Under the pieces are notes generated by a model. It saw nothing but the letters and a program-made list of their open reading frames with translations. It had not been told where the DNA came from and ran no database searches. This document shows, in pieces, positions 43,730-54,200 of a stretch of DNA of 64,000 bases. A program made the position numbers and the translations under genes. Positions within the stretch are counted from its first letter, which is position 1; every line of letters starts with the position of its first letter. The stretch comes from Myxococcus stipitatus (GTDB lineage: Bacteria > Myxococcota > Myxococcia > Myxococcales > Myxococcaceae). The stretch lies in NCBI RefSeq assembly GCF_038561935.1, contig NZ_CP102770.1, positions 930,001-994,000 of the forward strand. Reading direction: 5' to 3'.

Positions 43730-45328
43730 ATGAATCGTCTCCTCCGCGCGCCCGCGATGTGTCTGGCCCTGTGGGCCCTGGCCTCGGGCTGTGCGACCTC
43801 GCGGGCCGGTGTCGACACGACGGCCTCCGCGCGTCAGCAGCTCACCGTGCTCTATGTCGCGGACCTGCATGCCCAGCTCCGCGCTCATCCCGAACTCTTC
43901 TGGCGGGATGGCCAGGAGCGCATCGAGGAGGCGGGAGGCTTCGCGCGCGTGGCCGCCGCCATCCATCGGATTCGCGCCGAGCGCGGCGGCGAGGTGCTGG
44001 TGCTCGACGCGGGGGACACGATTCAAGGCTCGGGCGCGGCCGCGCTCACCGAGGGCCGAGCGCTCATCGCGCCGCTCAACGCGCTGGGCCTGGATGGCGC
44101 GGTGCCGGGCAACTGGGAGGTGGTGTATGGCCCCACGGTGTTGCGGGAGCGTGCGCGGGAGATGAAGCATCCGTTGTTCGCCGCGAACGTGCGGGATGCG
44201 CACAGCGGTGAGCGCCTCTTTCCGCCGTACCTGCTGAAGCAGGTGGGCGGAGTGAAGGTGACGGTGGTGGGCTTCACCGACCCGGACGTCCCGCGCCGTC
44301 AGCCGCCGGGGTACAGCCAGGGTCTGCGCTACGACGGTCCCGAGGAGCTGCCGTCGCTCGTGCGAGAGGTCCGTGAGCGCGAGGGCGCGCAGGTGGTCCT
44401 GTTGATGTCGCACGTGGGACTGGCCAAGGCGGTGGGGCTCGCGGCGCGAGTCCCAGGGGTGGATGTCCACCTGTCCTCGGACACGCACGAGCGCACCTAT
44501 GAGCCCGTGGTGGAGAACGGGAGCTGGGTGGTGGAGCCGGGAGCGTTCGGTTCGTTCCTCGGGCGATTGGATGTGTGGGTGGAGGGCGGCCGGGTGGTGG
44601 ACCGCCGTTGGGAGCTCATCGAGCTCACCGCCTCGCGCTTCCCCGAGGACCCCCAGGTGGCACGCCTGGTGGACGAGGCGCTGGCTCCGCACGAGGAGGC
44701 GCTGTCGTCTCCCGTGGGCCATACCGACGTCACGCTCGCGCGCTACGCAGTGGTGGAGAACCCGCTCGACAACGTGCTGGCGGATGCGATTCGCGTCGCC
44801 GGCGGCACGGAAATCGGGTTGTCGAACGGCTTCCGCTTCGGCACGCCGTTGATGCCGGGGCCGGTTCGCGAGGCGGACTTGTGGAACATGTTCCCCATCG
44901 TGAACAAGCTGAAGACGGGGAAGGTGAGCGGGCGTCAGCTTCGGGCGTTCTGGGAGCAGGAGCTGGAGAACGTCTTCGCGAAGGACCCGGAGAAGCGCTT
45001 TGGTGGGTGGTTGCCTCGGCCTTCGGGGATGACGCTGCGGTTCAAGGCGGATGCACCCAAGGGACAGCGCCTCCTCGCGCTCGAGGTGGGGGGCGTTCCG
45101 GTGGAGGCAGAGCGGCTCTACACGGTGACGGCGTGTGAGCGTGAAGGGGATGCTCCGGACATGGTGTGCCGCATCCCGGGCATCCAGGAGCCGCGTGTCC
45201 TCGAAGTGGATGCACACGAGGCGGTGCGTCGCTTCCTCGCTGGCAAGCCTCGACTCCAGGCGGAGCTGGAAGGTCGCGCGGTGGGCGAGGACCTTCCCGC
45301 GGTGCTGCGAACCCAGCAGGTCCAGTGA
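43730..45328 (+). CDS. SoxB-like metallophosphoesterase (5'-nucleotidase family lipoprotein)
   Basis: A strong start precedes 532 residues. There is a signal peptide with a Cys (LASGCATS) as lipid site. A calcineurin-like domain follows with metal ligands in VADLHAQL (Asp45, His47), GDTIQGS at 95-101 and GNWE at 127-130, where most 5'-nucleotidases have GNHE; SoxB has a Trp-containing variant here. MSHVGLAKAVG and SSDTHERTYEPV follow, then a C-terminal nucleotidase-type domain. In Sox systems SoxB hydrolyses sulfate from a thiol-bound thiosulfonate. No SoxYZ is visible, so the substrate is inferred. Confidence 0.8.
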   Translation: MNRLLRAPAMCLALWALASGCATSRAGVDTTASARQQLTVLYVADLHAQLRAHPELFWRDGQERIEEAGGFARVAAAIHRIRAERGGEVLVLDAGDTIQGSGAAALTEGRALIAPLNALGLDGAVPGNWEVVYGPTVLRERAREMKHPLFAANVRDAHSGERLFPPYLLKQVGGVKVTVVGFTDPDVPRRQPPGYSQGLRYDGPEELPSLVREVREREGAQVVLLMSHVGLAKAVGLAARVPGVDVHLSSDTHERTYEPVVENGSWVVEPGAFGSFLGRLDVWVEGGRVVDRRWELIELTASRFPEDPQVARLVDEALAPHEEALSSPVGHTDVTLARYAVVENPLDNVLADAIRVAGGTEIGLSNGFRFGTPLMPGPVREADLWNMFPIVNKLKTGKVSGRQLRAFWEQELENVFAKDPEKRFGGWLPRPSGMTLRFKADAPKGQRLLALEVGGVPVEAERLYTVTACEREGDAPDMVCRIPGIQEPRVLEVDAHEAVRRFLAGKPRLQAELEGRAVGEDLPAVLRTQQVQ

Positions 45329-45375
45329 CGCATCTTTTCTCTCAACCGAGTCCTGTACTCAGAAAGGCACTCAAC

Positions 45376-46086
45376 ATGCTCTTCCGACAACTCTTCGACT
45401 CAGAGTCCTCGACGTACACCTATCTGCTCGCGGATGAGCGGACGCGGGAGGCGCTGCTCATCGACCCGGTCATCGAGCAGGTGGACCGCGACATCAAGCT
45501 GATTGGCGAGCTGGGGCTCACGCTGCGCTTCGTGCTGGAGACCCACGTCCACGCCGACCATGTGACGGCGGCGGGCGTGCTGCGGCAGCGCATGGGAGCA
45601 CGGGTCGTCGCGAGTCGCCTGGGGGCGCCGTGTGTCGACCGGCAGGTGTCACACGGTGACGTGGTCGAGATGGGGGAGGTTCGTCTCGAGGTGCTCGAGA
45701 CACCGGGCCACACCGACGACAGCGTGAGCTACCGGATGGCAGACCGGGTCTTTACGGGCGACACGCTGCTGGTGCGCTCGGCCGGGCGGACGGACTTCCA
45801 GAATGGGAGCGCGAGCGCGCTGCATGACTCCATCACACGAGTGCTCTTCGCGCTGCCTGGAGAGACCCTGGTGTACCCCGGACATGACTACAAGGGGCAC
45901 TCGGTGAGCAGCATCGACGAGGAGAAGCGCCACAACGCGCGCGCGGCGGGACGGAGTCGCGAGGACTTCATCCAGTTGATGAACGGCCTCCAGCTGCCGC
46001 CGCCCAAGAAGCTCGCCGTGTCCGTGCCCGCGAACCTCGCCTGTGGGGTGGTCGAGCCGGCGCGGATGCCCTCCGTGAAGGCGTGA
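45376..46086 (+). CDS. ETHE1-like persulfide dioxygenase
   Basis: AAAGG precedes ATG 45376; 236 residues. A metallo-beta-lactamase fold with ligands HVHADH at 57-62, LETPGHTDDSVSY, VFTGDTLLV and YPGHDYKGH, plus the persulfide-dioxygenase segment GRTDFQNGSASALHDSI. This places it with ETHE1-type enzymes, which oxidise glutathione persulfide to sulfite with a single iron. It fits the sulfur theme of the cluster. A strong hairpin follows its stop. Confidence 0.93.
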   Translation: MLFRQLFDSESSTYTYLLADERTREALLIDPVIEQVDRDIKLIGELGLTLRFVLETHVHADHVTAAGVLRQRMGARVVASRLGAPCVDRQVSHGDVVEMGEVRLEVLETPGHTDDSVSYRMADRVFTGDTLLVRSAGRTDFQNGSASALHDSITRVLFALPGETLVYPGHDYKGHSVSSIDEEKRHNARAAGRSREDFIQLMNGLQLPPPKKLAVSVPANLACGVVEPARMPSVKA

Positions 46087-46098
46087 AACGACATCGAG

Positions 46099-46135
46099 CC
46101 GGAAGGGCACTGGGCCTCGGGCCCGTGCCTTCTGG
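46099..46135 (+). terminator. Strong hairpin between the ETHE1-like and YeiH genes
   Basis: CCGGAAGGGCACTGGGCC pairs with GGGCCCGTGCCTTCTGG around a 2-base turn, apart from one internal mismatch. No T run follows. It may reduce read-through into the exporter gene. Confidence 0.45.
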
Positions 46136-46153
46136 ACAGGAACGACAAACACG

Positions 46154-47248
46154 ATGACTGCTCCACTAGCGACACCCGACACGACGGTCTCCGCGCCTGG
46201 CAGTGGCGCGGCGGCGGGCCCGGTGACACCTGCTGCTTCACCCTCGACGGGAGAGGTCTGGAGGAGGCGCCTGCCGGGGTTGGTGTTGGCGGCGGGCCTG
46301 GCGGTGGGGAGCTACTGGCTCGCCACGCTGCCGGGGCTGAAGGTGGTGGGGCCTCTGACGGTGGCGTTGTTGGTGGGCATCGCGCTGCGCTCGACGATGG
46401 CGGCGGGGATTCCCTCGGTGTTGGTGGAGGGGCAGCGCTACTCGGCGCGCACGGTGTTGCGGTTGGGCATCGTGCTGATGGGGGCGCGGCTGGACTTCGC
46501 GCTCGTGGCGAAGGTGGGGCCGAGGGTGTTGGTGTTGGCGATGGCGGTCATCGTCGGAGGCATCCTGGGCATCCGGTGGGTGACGCAGCGCTTCGGTGTG
46601 CCGGAGAAGCTGGGGACGTTGCTGGCGGTGGGGACGTCCATCTGTGGCGCGAGCGCGGTGGTGGCGGCGAGCTCCGTCACGCGAGCGGAGGAGGAGGACA
46701 CCACGCTGGCGGTGGGGCTGTGCGGGATTCTGGGGACGATGGGCGTGCTGTTCTACGTCTTCGTGGGGCCGCTGTTGGGGTTGACCACGGCGCAGCTCGC
46801 GATTCTCTCGGGAGCCACGTTGCACGAGGTGGCGCAGGTGATGGCGGCGGCGTTCACCTGGGGGACCACGGCGGGGGATTTGGGGACGCTGGTGAAGCTG
46901 ACGCGGGTGGTGTTGTTGGCGCCGGCGCTGGTGGTGCTGGGGTTGGTGTCCGGCTCGGGAGGGAAGGTGCGCTACTCGTGGAAGGAGCCGCCGATTCCGT
47001 GGTTCGTGCTGGGGTTTCTGGCGGTGGGAGTGCTCGGCTCGGTGGGAGTGGTGCCGGCGGCGGGGAAGGCCGCGCTCTCCACGGCGAGCGTCTTCCTCAT
47101 GGTGATGGCCATGGGGGCGATGGGGCTGGGGACACACGTCAGCATGCTGCGCCGTGCGGGCATGCGAGTGGTCTACGCGGGCCTCGTGGGCTTCGCCGCC
47201 TTGGCGCTGTCGGCCTGGGGCCTCATCCACCTGCTGTCGATTCAGTAG
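46154..47248 (+). CDS. YeiH-family putative sulfate exporter
   Basis: 364 residues, with about ten membrane helices after a Pro/Ser/Ala-rich N-terminus. Landmarks of the family are present: LRLGIVLMGARLDFALVAKVG, the TSICGASAVVAAS loop, GATLHEVAQVMAAAF and the C-terminal GTHVSMLRRAGMRVVYAGLVGF. The family is annotated as a putative sulfate exporter; transport is inferred from that. A ribosome site is weak. As the end of this sulfur cluster it could export the sulfite or sulfate made by the preceding enzymes. It converges with the McrC-like gene, overlapping by 26 bases. Confidence 0.8.
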   Translation: MTAPLATPDTTVSAPGSGAAAGPVTPAASPSTGEVWRRRLPGLVLAAGLAVGSYWLATLPGLKVVGPLTVALLVGIALRSTMAAGIPSVLVEGQRYSARTVLRLGIVLMGARLDFALVAKVGPRVLVLAMAVIVGGILGIRWVTQRFGVPEKLGTLLAVGTSICGASAVVAASSVTRAEEEDTTLAVGLCGILGTMGVLFYVFVGPLLGLTTAQLAILSGATLHEVAQVMAAAFTWGTTAGDLGTLVKLTRVVLLAPALVVLGLVSGSGGKVRYSWKEPPIPWFVLGFLAVGVLGSVGVVPAAGKAALSTASVFLMVMAMGAMGLGTHVSMLRRAGMRVVYAGLVGFAALALSAWGLIHLLSIQ

Positions 47249-48839
47249 TGAAGAGTGTGTGACGGAGCCACTCGATGAGCTCGGTGGGCGGCGACTGCCC
47301 GGGCGTCAGGCAGAAGACGCCCACGTGGTGCTCGTCGCGGAAGGACTTCTCGAACCAGGGCGCTGTCTGAGGGAGTCGCGTGGGAACGAGCAGCACCGCG
47401 CCCGCGCAACGTCCTTGTTCACCCATGTCTCGCCAGCGGAGTGAGTCGCGGTAGATGTGCGCGGACTCGAAGGCGTCGGCGATGCCTCGGGTGTCGGTGC
47501 GGTACTTTGCATCGAGACACAGCCAGCGCGCCTGGCCCACGTCAGGTTGCCACGTCACGACGAGGTCCGGACGCCTCGTCTTCGAGATGCTCCAGTGAGA
47601 ACTCCGCTTTCGCTCTCGCGTGAGGAACCCCGGGAACGAGAGGTTGAAGTGGAGGGTCAGGGTTCCGTGGCCCGGCCATCGCGCGGTGTAGCTGGCACCG
47701 TGAGGTGACTCGTCGAAGAGTCGAAGTGTGTCGGTGTTGTCTTCGCTCCACTGGGCGTCAGGGAGGAGCTCCGCCAGCAATCGCCGCAGCGCGAGGAATG
47801 TCCAGAGCTCGTAGAGCTCGTACGACGGCCGCACGGGGGCGGAGAGGTGAGCGTCGTCGGTGGGAAGCTGGAACCGAGGGGAGAGGAAGAGCTGGCCGAA
47901 GGCGTGGACCCGCGCATAGAGCGGGTCATCGACGAAGGTGAGGATCGCCGAGTCCGACGCGTACTCGGGCGTCATCGCGCCCAGCGGTGTTTCGAGCAGG
48001 AGCGCTTCGAGGTCATGGGCTCCTTGAACCAGCTGCCGCACGCGGCCCTTGCACCAATCCTCCAGGTCCGGGTCCAGTGACTGCGTCTTCTGGAGTCCTC
48101 GCTCGACACACTCCACGGTGTCTCGGAGCTTGAGCACCACCTGTCGTGTCAGCCACGCGACGTGGCGATTGGCTGCGTGGTCCAGGGCGCCCTGCCAGGC
48201 GCGACTGGGGACTCGTGGGACAGGGCCCGTGCCGAAGCTCTCCGCGTAGCCGCGGACACCTTGGTAGGTGTTCGGATGGCTCGCCAGCCAACGCAAGGTT
48301 CCTCGGTCTGCTTGTTTGACCGAGTGGATGGGGACCTCGGTCCAGAGCTCGACGGACTGCTCCTTGGGGGCACGGAGCACGGATGTCAGCGCGGCCTCGA
48401 ATGCAGGCACCAGGTCGCCGAGTACCGAGGCCACTCCCGCGATGTCGCAGCCCTGGTGTCCCACGCGTCCGTGCCGGCCTCCTTCCTGGCCAACCGTGGT
48501 GCCGGGCATCCAGGCGTCCAGGTCGCGCAGCAGATGAGCCCAGGCTTCGCTCTGGAGCTTGTTCTTGTGAGGGAGCACCTCTACGGAGAGGTGTTGCTCT
48601 CCCTGAGGGCCCTGGATGCGCAGCGATTGCGTCCCGACCCAGTAGCTCGTGCGAAGGGTGAAGCTGGTGGAGGCGGAGTCCCACTCCAGCTCCAGCTCAC
48701 CGAGCCAGCCGCGACACTCCACCTGCGCCGCTTCGCTCAGTTGAAGGGCGAGCTTGTAGGTCCGGTCCTCCTCCAGGACGACGACACCGTCCTGGATGAT
48801 TCCTTCGAGGTGACGACCTTTGGCATCCCGGAAGTGCAT
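47223..48839 (-). CDS. McrC-like nuclease (DUF2357 plus PD-(D/E)XK domain)
   Basis: The 538-residue protein has a DUF2357-type N-terminal beta domain and helical middle. A C-terminal restriction-endonuclease fold shows RRPDLVVTW (Asp about 423) and LCLDAKYR (Asp and Lys about 443-445), the PD-(D/E)XK catalytic set. Such proteins pair with McrB-like AAA+ proteins, as the gene just upstream does (one base between stop and start). Expected role: the nuclease of an McrBC-type restriction system directed at phage or modified DNA. Confidence 0.85.
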   Translation of the reverse strand: MHFRDAKGRHLEGIIQDGVVVLEEDRTYKLALQLSEAAQVECRGWLGELELEWDSASTSFTLRTSYWVGTQSLRIQGPQGEQHLSVEVLPHKNKLQSEAWAHLLRDLDAWMPGTTVGQEGGRHGRVGHQGCDIAGVASVLGDLVPAFEAALTSVLRAPKEQSVELWTEVPIHSVKQADRGTLRWLASHPNTYQGVRGYAESFGTGPVPRVPSRAWQGALDHAANRHVAWLTRQVVLKLRDTVECVERGLQKTQSLDPDLEDWCKGRVRQLVQGAHDLEALLLETPLGAMTPEYASDSAILTFVDDPLYARVHAFGQLFLSPRFQLPTDDAHLSAPVRPSYELYELWTFLALRRLLAELLPDAQWSEDNTDTLRLFDESPHGASYTARWPGHGTLTLHFNLSFPGFLTRERKRSSHWSISKTRRPDLVVTWQPDVGQARWLCLDAKYRTDTRGIADAFESAHIYRDSLRWRDMGEQGRCAGAVLLVPTRLPQTAPWFEKSFRDEHHVGVFCLTPGQSPPTELIEWLRHTLFTTESTAGG

Positions 48840-48840
48840 G

Positions 48841-51126
48841 TCACGACCAGAACCGGATGACGCCCGTGCGTGGGTTGTTGGCCTCCATCTGGCTCAGCTT
48901 CTCGCCACACCGCTTGAGGGACTCGGCCTCGCAGAGCTTCTTGAGGACCGTGAAAGCGGTGCGCAGCTCGGGGCTCGATTCGCCTCGGAGGCGAGGGAGG
49001 ACCTTGGAGAAGATTCCCTGGTCCAGCAGGCGGATTCGCTCCTCGGGGAGCGCCTCGGTGCCGGCGGCCTCCACGAAGGCGAGCAGCTCGCCCGCGGTGC
49101 GGTAGCCGAAGTGTCGACGAATGGGCCTCAGCGCCTGGTGGAGCGACTCGATGGTGCGCTCCAGCTCCGGCTGGCGTTCGGCCTGTCGGGCCTCGAAGAA
49201 GGCGCGGAGGTTGACGTCCCAGAACTCCAGGGTGAAGGCGCGGTCCAGCACCTTGTCGCTGAAGGGGAAGGTCGTCTCATCCATGTTCACCGTGCCCGCG
49301 ATGAACAGGTTTCGCGGCCAGGGGAGGCGATGCGGCACGCCATTGACGGGCGCGTCCTGGCCATGCAGTGCGATGGGAAGCCCGGACTCCATCGATGAGA
49401 GGAAGGGGGCGAAGTACTGCTCGACCCGCGCGAGGTTCATTTCATCGAGCAGCAGGAAGTAGGGCTTGGATGGGTTCTGCGCGGCGCTGAGCAACAGGCG
49501 GAGTGTGGGCTCCACCTGGAACGTCGGCGTCTCATGCAGGGCGTTGTAATAGCCGAGCAGTCCAGTGGGGTCCTTCCAGTCGGGAGAGACGGCCACGACC
49601 TCCAGATGCTTCTCCACATCCAAGTCCAATGCGGCGCAGTAGACGCGCGCGTAGTGCCGGATGAGCGCGGTCTTTCCCGTCCCCGAGAGTCCCGCGAGGA
49701 TGACGAAGCGCTTCTGAGGGGTACAGTGCCACGCGTGGTGGAGCGCGGTCAGTTGCGAGCTGTCGAGCACGAAGCTTCGTGTCTCGGCGTCCTCTTGGAA
49801 CCTCTGGCGCAGCGTACTCAGTCCAGGCCACGGGCGAGCAAGGGGCGCGTCGGAGGCGGATGCACCCTCTTCGGCGTGTCCTGCTTCGAGCTCTTCGAAC
49901 AAGGTGTCGGAGAGCGCGACCTCGGGGGGGCGAGTGGGGAGCTTCTGAGGCAACCGGGCCTCCCACGCCGCTCCATACTCACTGAGCCGGTACCTCCCAT
50001 CTTTCTCGCGGTCGAACAGGTCGAGGGCCCTGAGCCATGCCAGGTTCGAGGAGGGGGCCATCTCGCCTGTCCAGGCGGGGTAGAGCTCTTGATGGTAGCT
50101 GATGAGCTGTCCCCGGGTTCGCGGCTCGGCCTTCACGAAGCGCAAGATGGACGCGAGCGGGAAGACTCGTTCGAGCATCCGGTGAACCAGGACATCGGGC
50201 ACATCGCGCTCGAGGAGCTCATGGCCATCCTGGGTGGGGCGAAGGAGCTTGTCACGCTCCTCAACCAGCCCGAGTCCCGTGACTCGTGAGACGAGGCTTC
50301 GTCTCGACGACAGCGACAGGGCCTTGAACTCCTCCATGTCGCCAAGGTCTTCCACGAGGTCGCTGCGCGAGATGCCAGGGAGCGTGGCTTGAACCACATC
50401 GCGATAGGCTTCGATGAGGCGCTTGGGCGCGGCGTTGGCCTTGACCTGCTTTCCGTAGGGCCAGAGTGCGATGGGGTTGCCACGCTCGACAGGGACTGGG
50501 TTCGGCTGCGCCACGTCAAGTTGCCCTGACTTGATGGCTTCGTATCGTTCGTGGAGCCACCAGCAAAACACCGACCGGCGTACATGGTCGACCAGGTCTT
50601 GCTCGGGACCAAGTGCCTTTCGCAACCTGTCTCGAATGAGAATGTGATTGTGAGCGGTCCCTTTGGGCAACAGCAGGTCCGTGATGTTCTGCTGTGCTTG
50701 GTAGTTGAAGACGCAGTGGAAGTCGGAGGGGAGAAGCGCTGCGAAAAGGCGCCACAGGCGTGCTTGGGGGCGACGAGGCCCGTGTCGCGGCGAGACGAGG
50801 CCGAGGATGCGTTCCCCTTCCTCGGACATGACCACCGCGCGCTCGACGACTTCCGTAGGCCAGAGGGCATGCCGGAGGGTAACTATGGCGTCGACGACCT
50901 CTGGGTCGGTAAACGCCCCGCTGACCTTGACCGAGCCGCCCGGCCCCAAGGGCGTGATGGCATTCGCTGACCAGAGAAGCTCCTGGTTCTCTGGCCGGGC
51001 GAGTTCTGCGTCAGAGAGGCCACGAATCAGCATCAGCAAGTTGCAGTAGTTCTTCTGCCACTGCTCCCACCCTGGAAAAGGCTGGGCCTTCTCCCAGAGT
51101 TCCTGCACCTGCGCATCGGTCAGCAA
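48841..51126 (-). CDS. McrB-like AAA+ ATPase with a novel N-terminus
   Basis: A TTG start at 51126 is supported by AGGTGCC; 761 residues. The first ~220 residues are an unfamiliar domain (WEKAQPFPGWEQWQKNYCNLL, FAALLPSDFHCVFNYQAQQN). Two winged-helix-like segments follow, to about 420. The AAA+ domain carries Walker A GLSGTGKTAL at about 476-485, DEMNLAR at 559-565 and GTVNMDETT at about 611-619, the McrB signature. In McrBC this motor moves on DNA and activates the McrC nuclease; the N-terminus usually recognises the target. Sequence here is visibly less GC-biased than its surroundings, consistent with acquisition. Confidence 0.9.
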   Translation of the reverse strand: MLTDAQVQELWEKAQPFPGWEQWQKNYCNLLMLIRGLSDAELARPENQELLWSANAITPLGPGGSVKVSGAFTDPEVVDAIVTLRHALWPTEVVERAVVMSEEGERILGLVSPRHGPRRPQARLWRLFAALLPSDFHCVFNYQAQQNITDLLLPKGTAHNHILIRDRLRKALGPEQDLVDHVRRSVFCWWLHERYEAIKSGQLDVAQPNPVPVERGNPIALWPYGKQVKANAAPKRLIEAYRDVVQATLPGISRSDLVEDLGDMEEFKALSLSSRRSLVSRVTGLGLVEERDKLLRPTQDGHELLERDVPDVLVHRMLERVFPLASILRFVKAEPRTRGQLISYHQELYPAWTGEMAPSSNLAWLRALDLFDREKDGRYRLSEYGAAWEARLPQKLPTRPPEVALSDTLFEELEAGHAEEGASASDAPLARPWPGLSTLRQRFQEDAETRSFVLDSSQLTALHHAWHCTPQKRFVILAGLSGTGKTALIRHYARVYCAALDLDVEKHLEVVAVSPDWKDPTGLLGYYNALHETPTFQVEPTLRLLLSAAQNPSKPYFLLLDEMNLARVEQYFAPFLSSMESGLPIALHGQDAPVNGVPHRLPWPRNLFIAGTVNMDETTFPFSDKVLDRAFTLEFWDVNLRAFFEARQAERQPELERTIESLHQALRPIRRHFGYRTAGELLAFVEAAGTEALPEERIRLLDQGIFSKVLPRLRGESSPELRTAFTVLKKLCEAESLKRCGEKLSQMEANNPRTGVIRFWS

Positions 51127-51205
51127 GGCACCTGCTCCCTACCTATCTGCGGTTGCTGTTCTCGGATGGAAACGATGCCATGTCCCTTCGGACAGCGGCA
51201 ACCAC

Positions 51206-54200
51206 TCACGTCGTCGGGACTCCGAGTGTCCAGCGATTGCTGGTGTCATCCCAGTGTGCCACGCCATCATGGCGCCAGAGGTCCTGAGGTGCTTCGCGCG
51301 TCAGGACGAAGGCCGTCTCGCCAGGTCTGCGGTCCGCGACGCGAGTGTCGAGTCGAGGCCCATCACTGCCTGTGGATACGAGGAACAGGTGACCATCCTG
51401 TCGCCCCGTCTTGGGTGTCGTGGACAAGCCGAAGTGGTCCATGACCTGTGACTCCGTGAGCCGTGCACCTCGCGGTGGTGCGAGGCTCTCGGGTGTCAGC
51501 ACCTCGACCAGCTGGGCGATGGGCATGACGCCTTCGTTCACGTCCTTCGTGGCGTGGTCGGGATTATCGGACCGCAATCGCCACTGACCATCGGCACGGA
51601 CCAGCCGCTTCACTTGATAGGCATATCCCGCCGCGTCTGGCACCTGGATGAGCGCCACCTTGCCTTCGAGGTCCCTCGGCGAGAGGTCGCGGGCGTAGCG
51701 CATCACCAGCCAGTCTCCATCATGAATGGGGCGGTCTCCTCCATTCATCGAATCGCCTGACGCGCGCACCGCGAACAGTCCTTCACCTCTCGCTTGAATC
51801 GGCAGGCGCACCCACTCCGCTTCAGGGGCCTGCTCCAGCGCGAGTGCATGACTCGCGGCCCCTGCCGCGGCTCGCAGCGTCGGGAAGGAGATGCAGCCCA
51901 TGGGGCGTTTGAAGGCGAGCACCTCGGCTCGTACTGGCTCGACGCTCCAGCCATCCGCTCGCGGGGTGAAGCGCACACGGAAGGCCGTGCCTGGCTTCCC
52001 CGCGAAGTCGTCGAACCATCCTCTCAAGAGCTTCGAGAGCTGGTTCTTCTCCGCTCCAGCTGGCTTCGCGACGTTGACGGCGATCTTCACGAAGTGGAAC
52101 TGCCACGACTCACCGTTGGGGAGCCGAACCTGGGTGACACCCTGCGGGAGGTCGGGCCGCTGCTTCCGGTCCGGAAGCTTGAGGATTGGCGCGTGTTGGT
52201 TGGTGATGACCTGGGCCTCGAAGGGCATCCCGGGCCCTTGCGACTGGCTGAGCTGCCGTCGGCGGTACTGCGCCAGGCGGTACTCGACCAGCTCTCGGGT
52301 CATCTCCTCGAACGCTTCCCGAGCGTCCTCGGTCAGCACGAAGCGCGGGGCGAACCTGTCTCCCTCCACTCGGAACCACTTCCCGTCCTGCGTCCATTCG
52401 TGGACTGGGAGCGAGTTGTCGAGTGCTTCGACCCCTTCGATGTCCCGAAGCAGCTCGGGATTGCGCCGCAGGATGGACAGGCTCCGCTGCGTCAGCTCGG
52501 ACAAGGACAGTCCTCGCTCCAGTGCATCCGCTTCGAGCAATGCCTCCAGCATCACCATCTTGATGCACTTGCTCATGGGCGTGAGCTCGAGATTCCGGAA
52601 CCACGCCGGGTCCTGCTTCAGGGCTCGGGACTGCGCGTCCGTGAGGTCCTTCTCCGCCTCCACGAACTGGAACCAGCCAGAGTGCTCGTCATGCCTGCTC
52701 AGTGACGCGGGCGCGTAGCCCAGCCGGTACAGCTCCCCGATGGTAGGGCGCTGACCCCGGCTGTCTCGCAGCTCGCGGTAGATGCGCGCGACCTCTGTCT
52801 CACCTGTCGCCAGGAAGTGGCGCAGCAGCTCCTTCGCTTCGACCTCCACCTGCACGGAACAACCCGGAGGCAGCTCGGGCTGCTTGCCATGCACCAGGAA
52901 GTCTCGGAGTGACATCGCCCCTCGGCCGAGCGCCAACAGCGTGCGCACCCGGTCGAGGAACAAGCGATGGTTGCCCACGAAGTCGATGACCGTGACGCGG
53001 GTCTTCCCCTCGAACTTGCGCAGTCCTCGGCCGAGCTGCTGAAGGAAGACGACGGGAGACTCCGTGGGGCGCAGCATCACCACGCGGTCGATGCTCGGCA
53101 CATCCACGCCCTCGTTGAAGAGGTCCACCGAGCACACCGCGTCCAGCGTTCCCGCCGCCAGCTCTCGCAGCGCCTGCGCTCGGTCCGCCGAGCCCGGCCC
53201 CGAATAGACCGCCGCGACCCTCACGCCCTTCTCCTTCAGCCACCGCTGGACATAGTTCGCATGGGAGACCGAGACACAGAACACGAGCGTCCTGCTCGCC
53301 GCGTGCTCCTCCCAAGCCCGCCACAGTGTCCGCATCCGCGCGTCCGTCTGGACCGCTTGCGCCAGGGCCTCCGGCTCGAAGCTCCGGCTGCGCCAGGGGA
53401 TGTTCTCGTAGGGCACGTCATCCTTGAGCCCCAGGTACGCGAACGGTGTCAGCAAACCCGCTTCGATGCCTTCCCCCAGGTCCGCCCGATAGGCGAGGTG
53501 GTCATCGAACAGCCCCAGGATGTCTCCATCATCCGCGCGCTCGGGCGTCGCCGTCAGCCCCAGCAGGAACGTCGGCTCCAGCCGCGAGAGAATCACCCGA
53601 TAGCTCGCCGCCGCGGCGTGATGCACCTCATCCACGATGACGTAGTCGAAGCGCGCTGCTCCCCGCAGGGCTTCCAGTCCATCGCGATTCGACAGCTTCT
53701 GCACCGAGGCGAACACCACATCGCCTTCGAGCGAGGACTTCGCGCCCACGTACCAACCAAAGCGCAGCCGAGGAAACTGACGACGAAAGGTCTCCGCGGC
53801 CTGGACCAGCAGCTCCTCGCGGTGGGCCAAGAAGAGGACGCGTGGCGGGACCTCCTGCTCGGCATGGAAGGCCGCCACGTCCATGGCGGCCAGCAGCGTC
53901 TTCCCCAGCCCCGTCGCCAGTACCACCAACGCACGCCGACGACCTTCCTCCCGACTTCGCGCGAGAGCGCGCAAGGCCTCGCGCTGAAGCACGTGTGGCT
54001 CGCGAGGCGGAACCACCGGCTCCACTTCGACGGGCGCGAGCGTCCGCTGCGTGAGGCTCGCGCGACGTGCATAGGCCTCCACCCAGTCCGCCTCCAGCGG
54101 CGTGGCCCGTTCCCACCACGCCTCGAAGGCTTCGACCACTTCACCCCAGGCCCGAGGGTCCCGGCCCTGCTCGACGCGCAGGTTCCACTCAATGCCTGTC

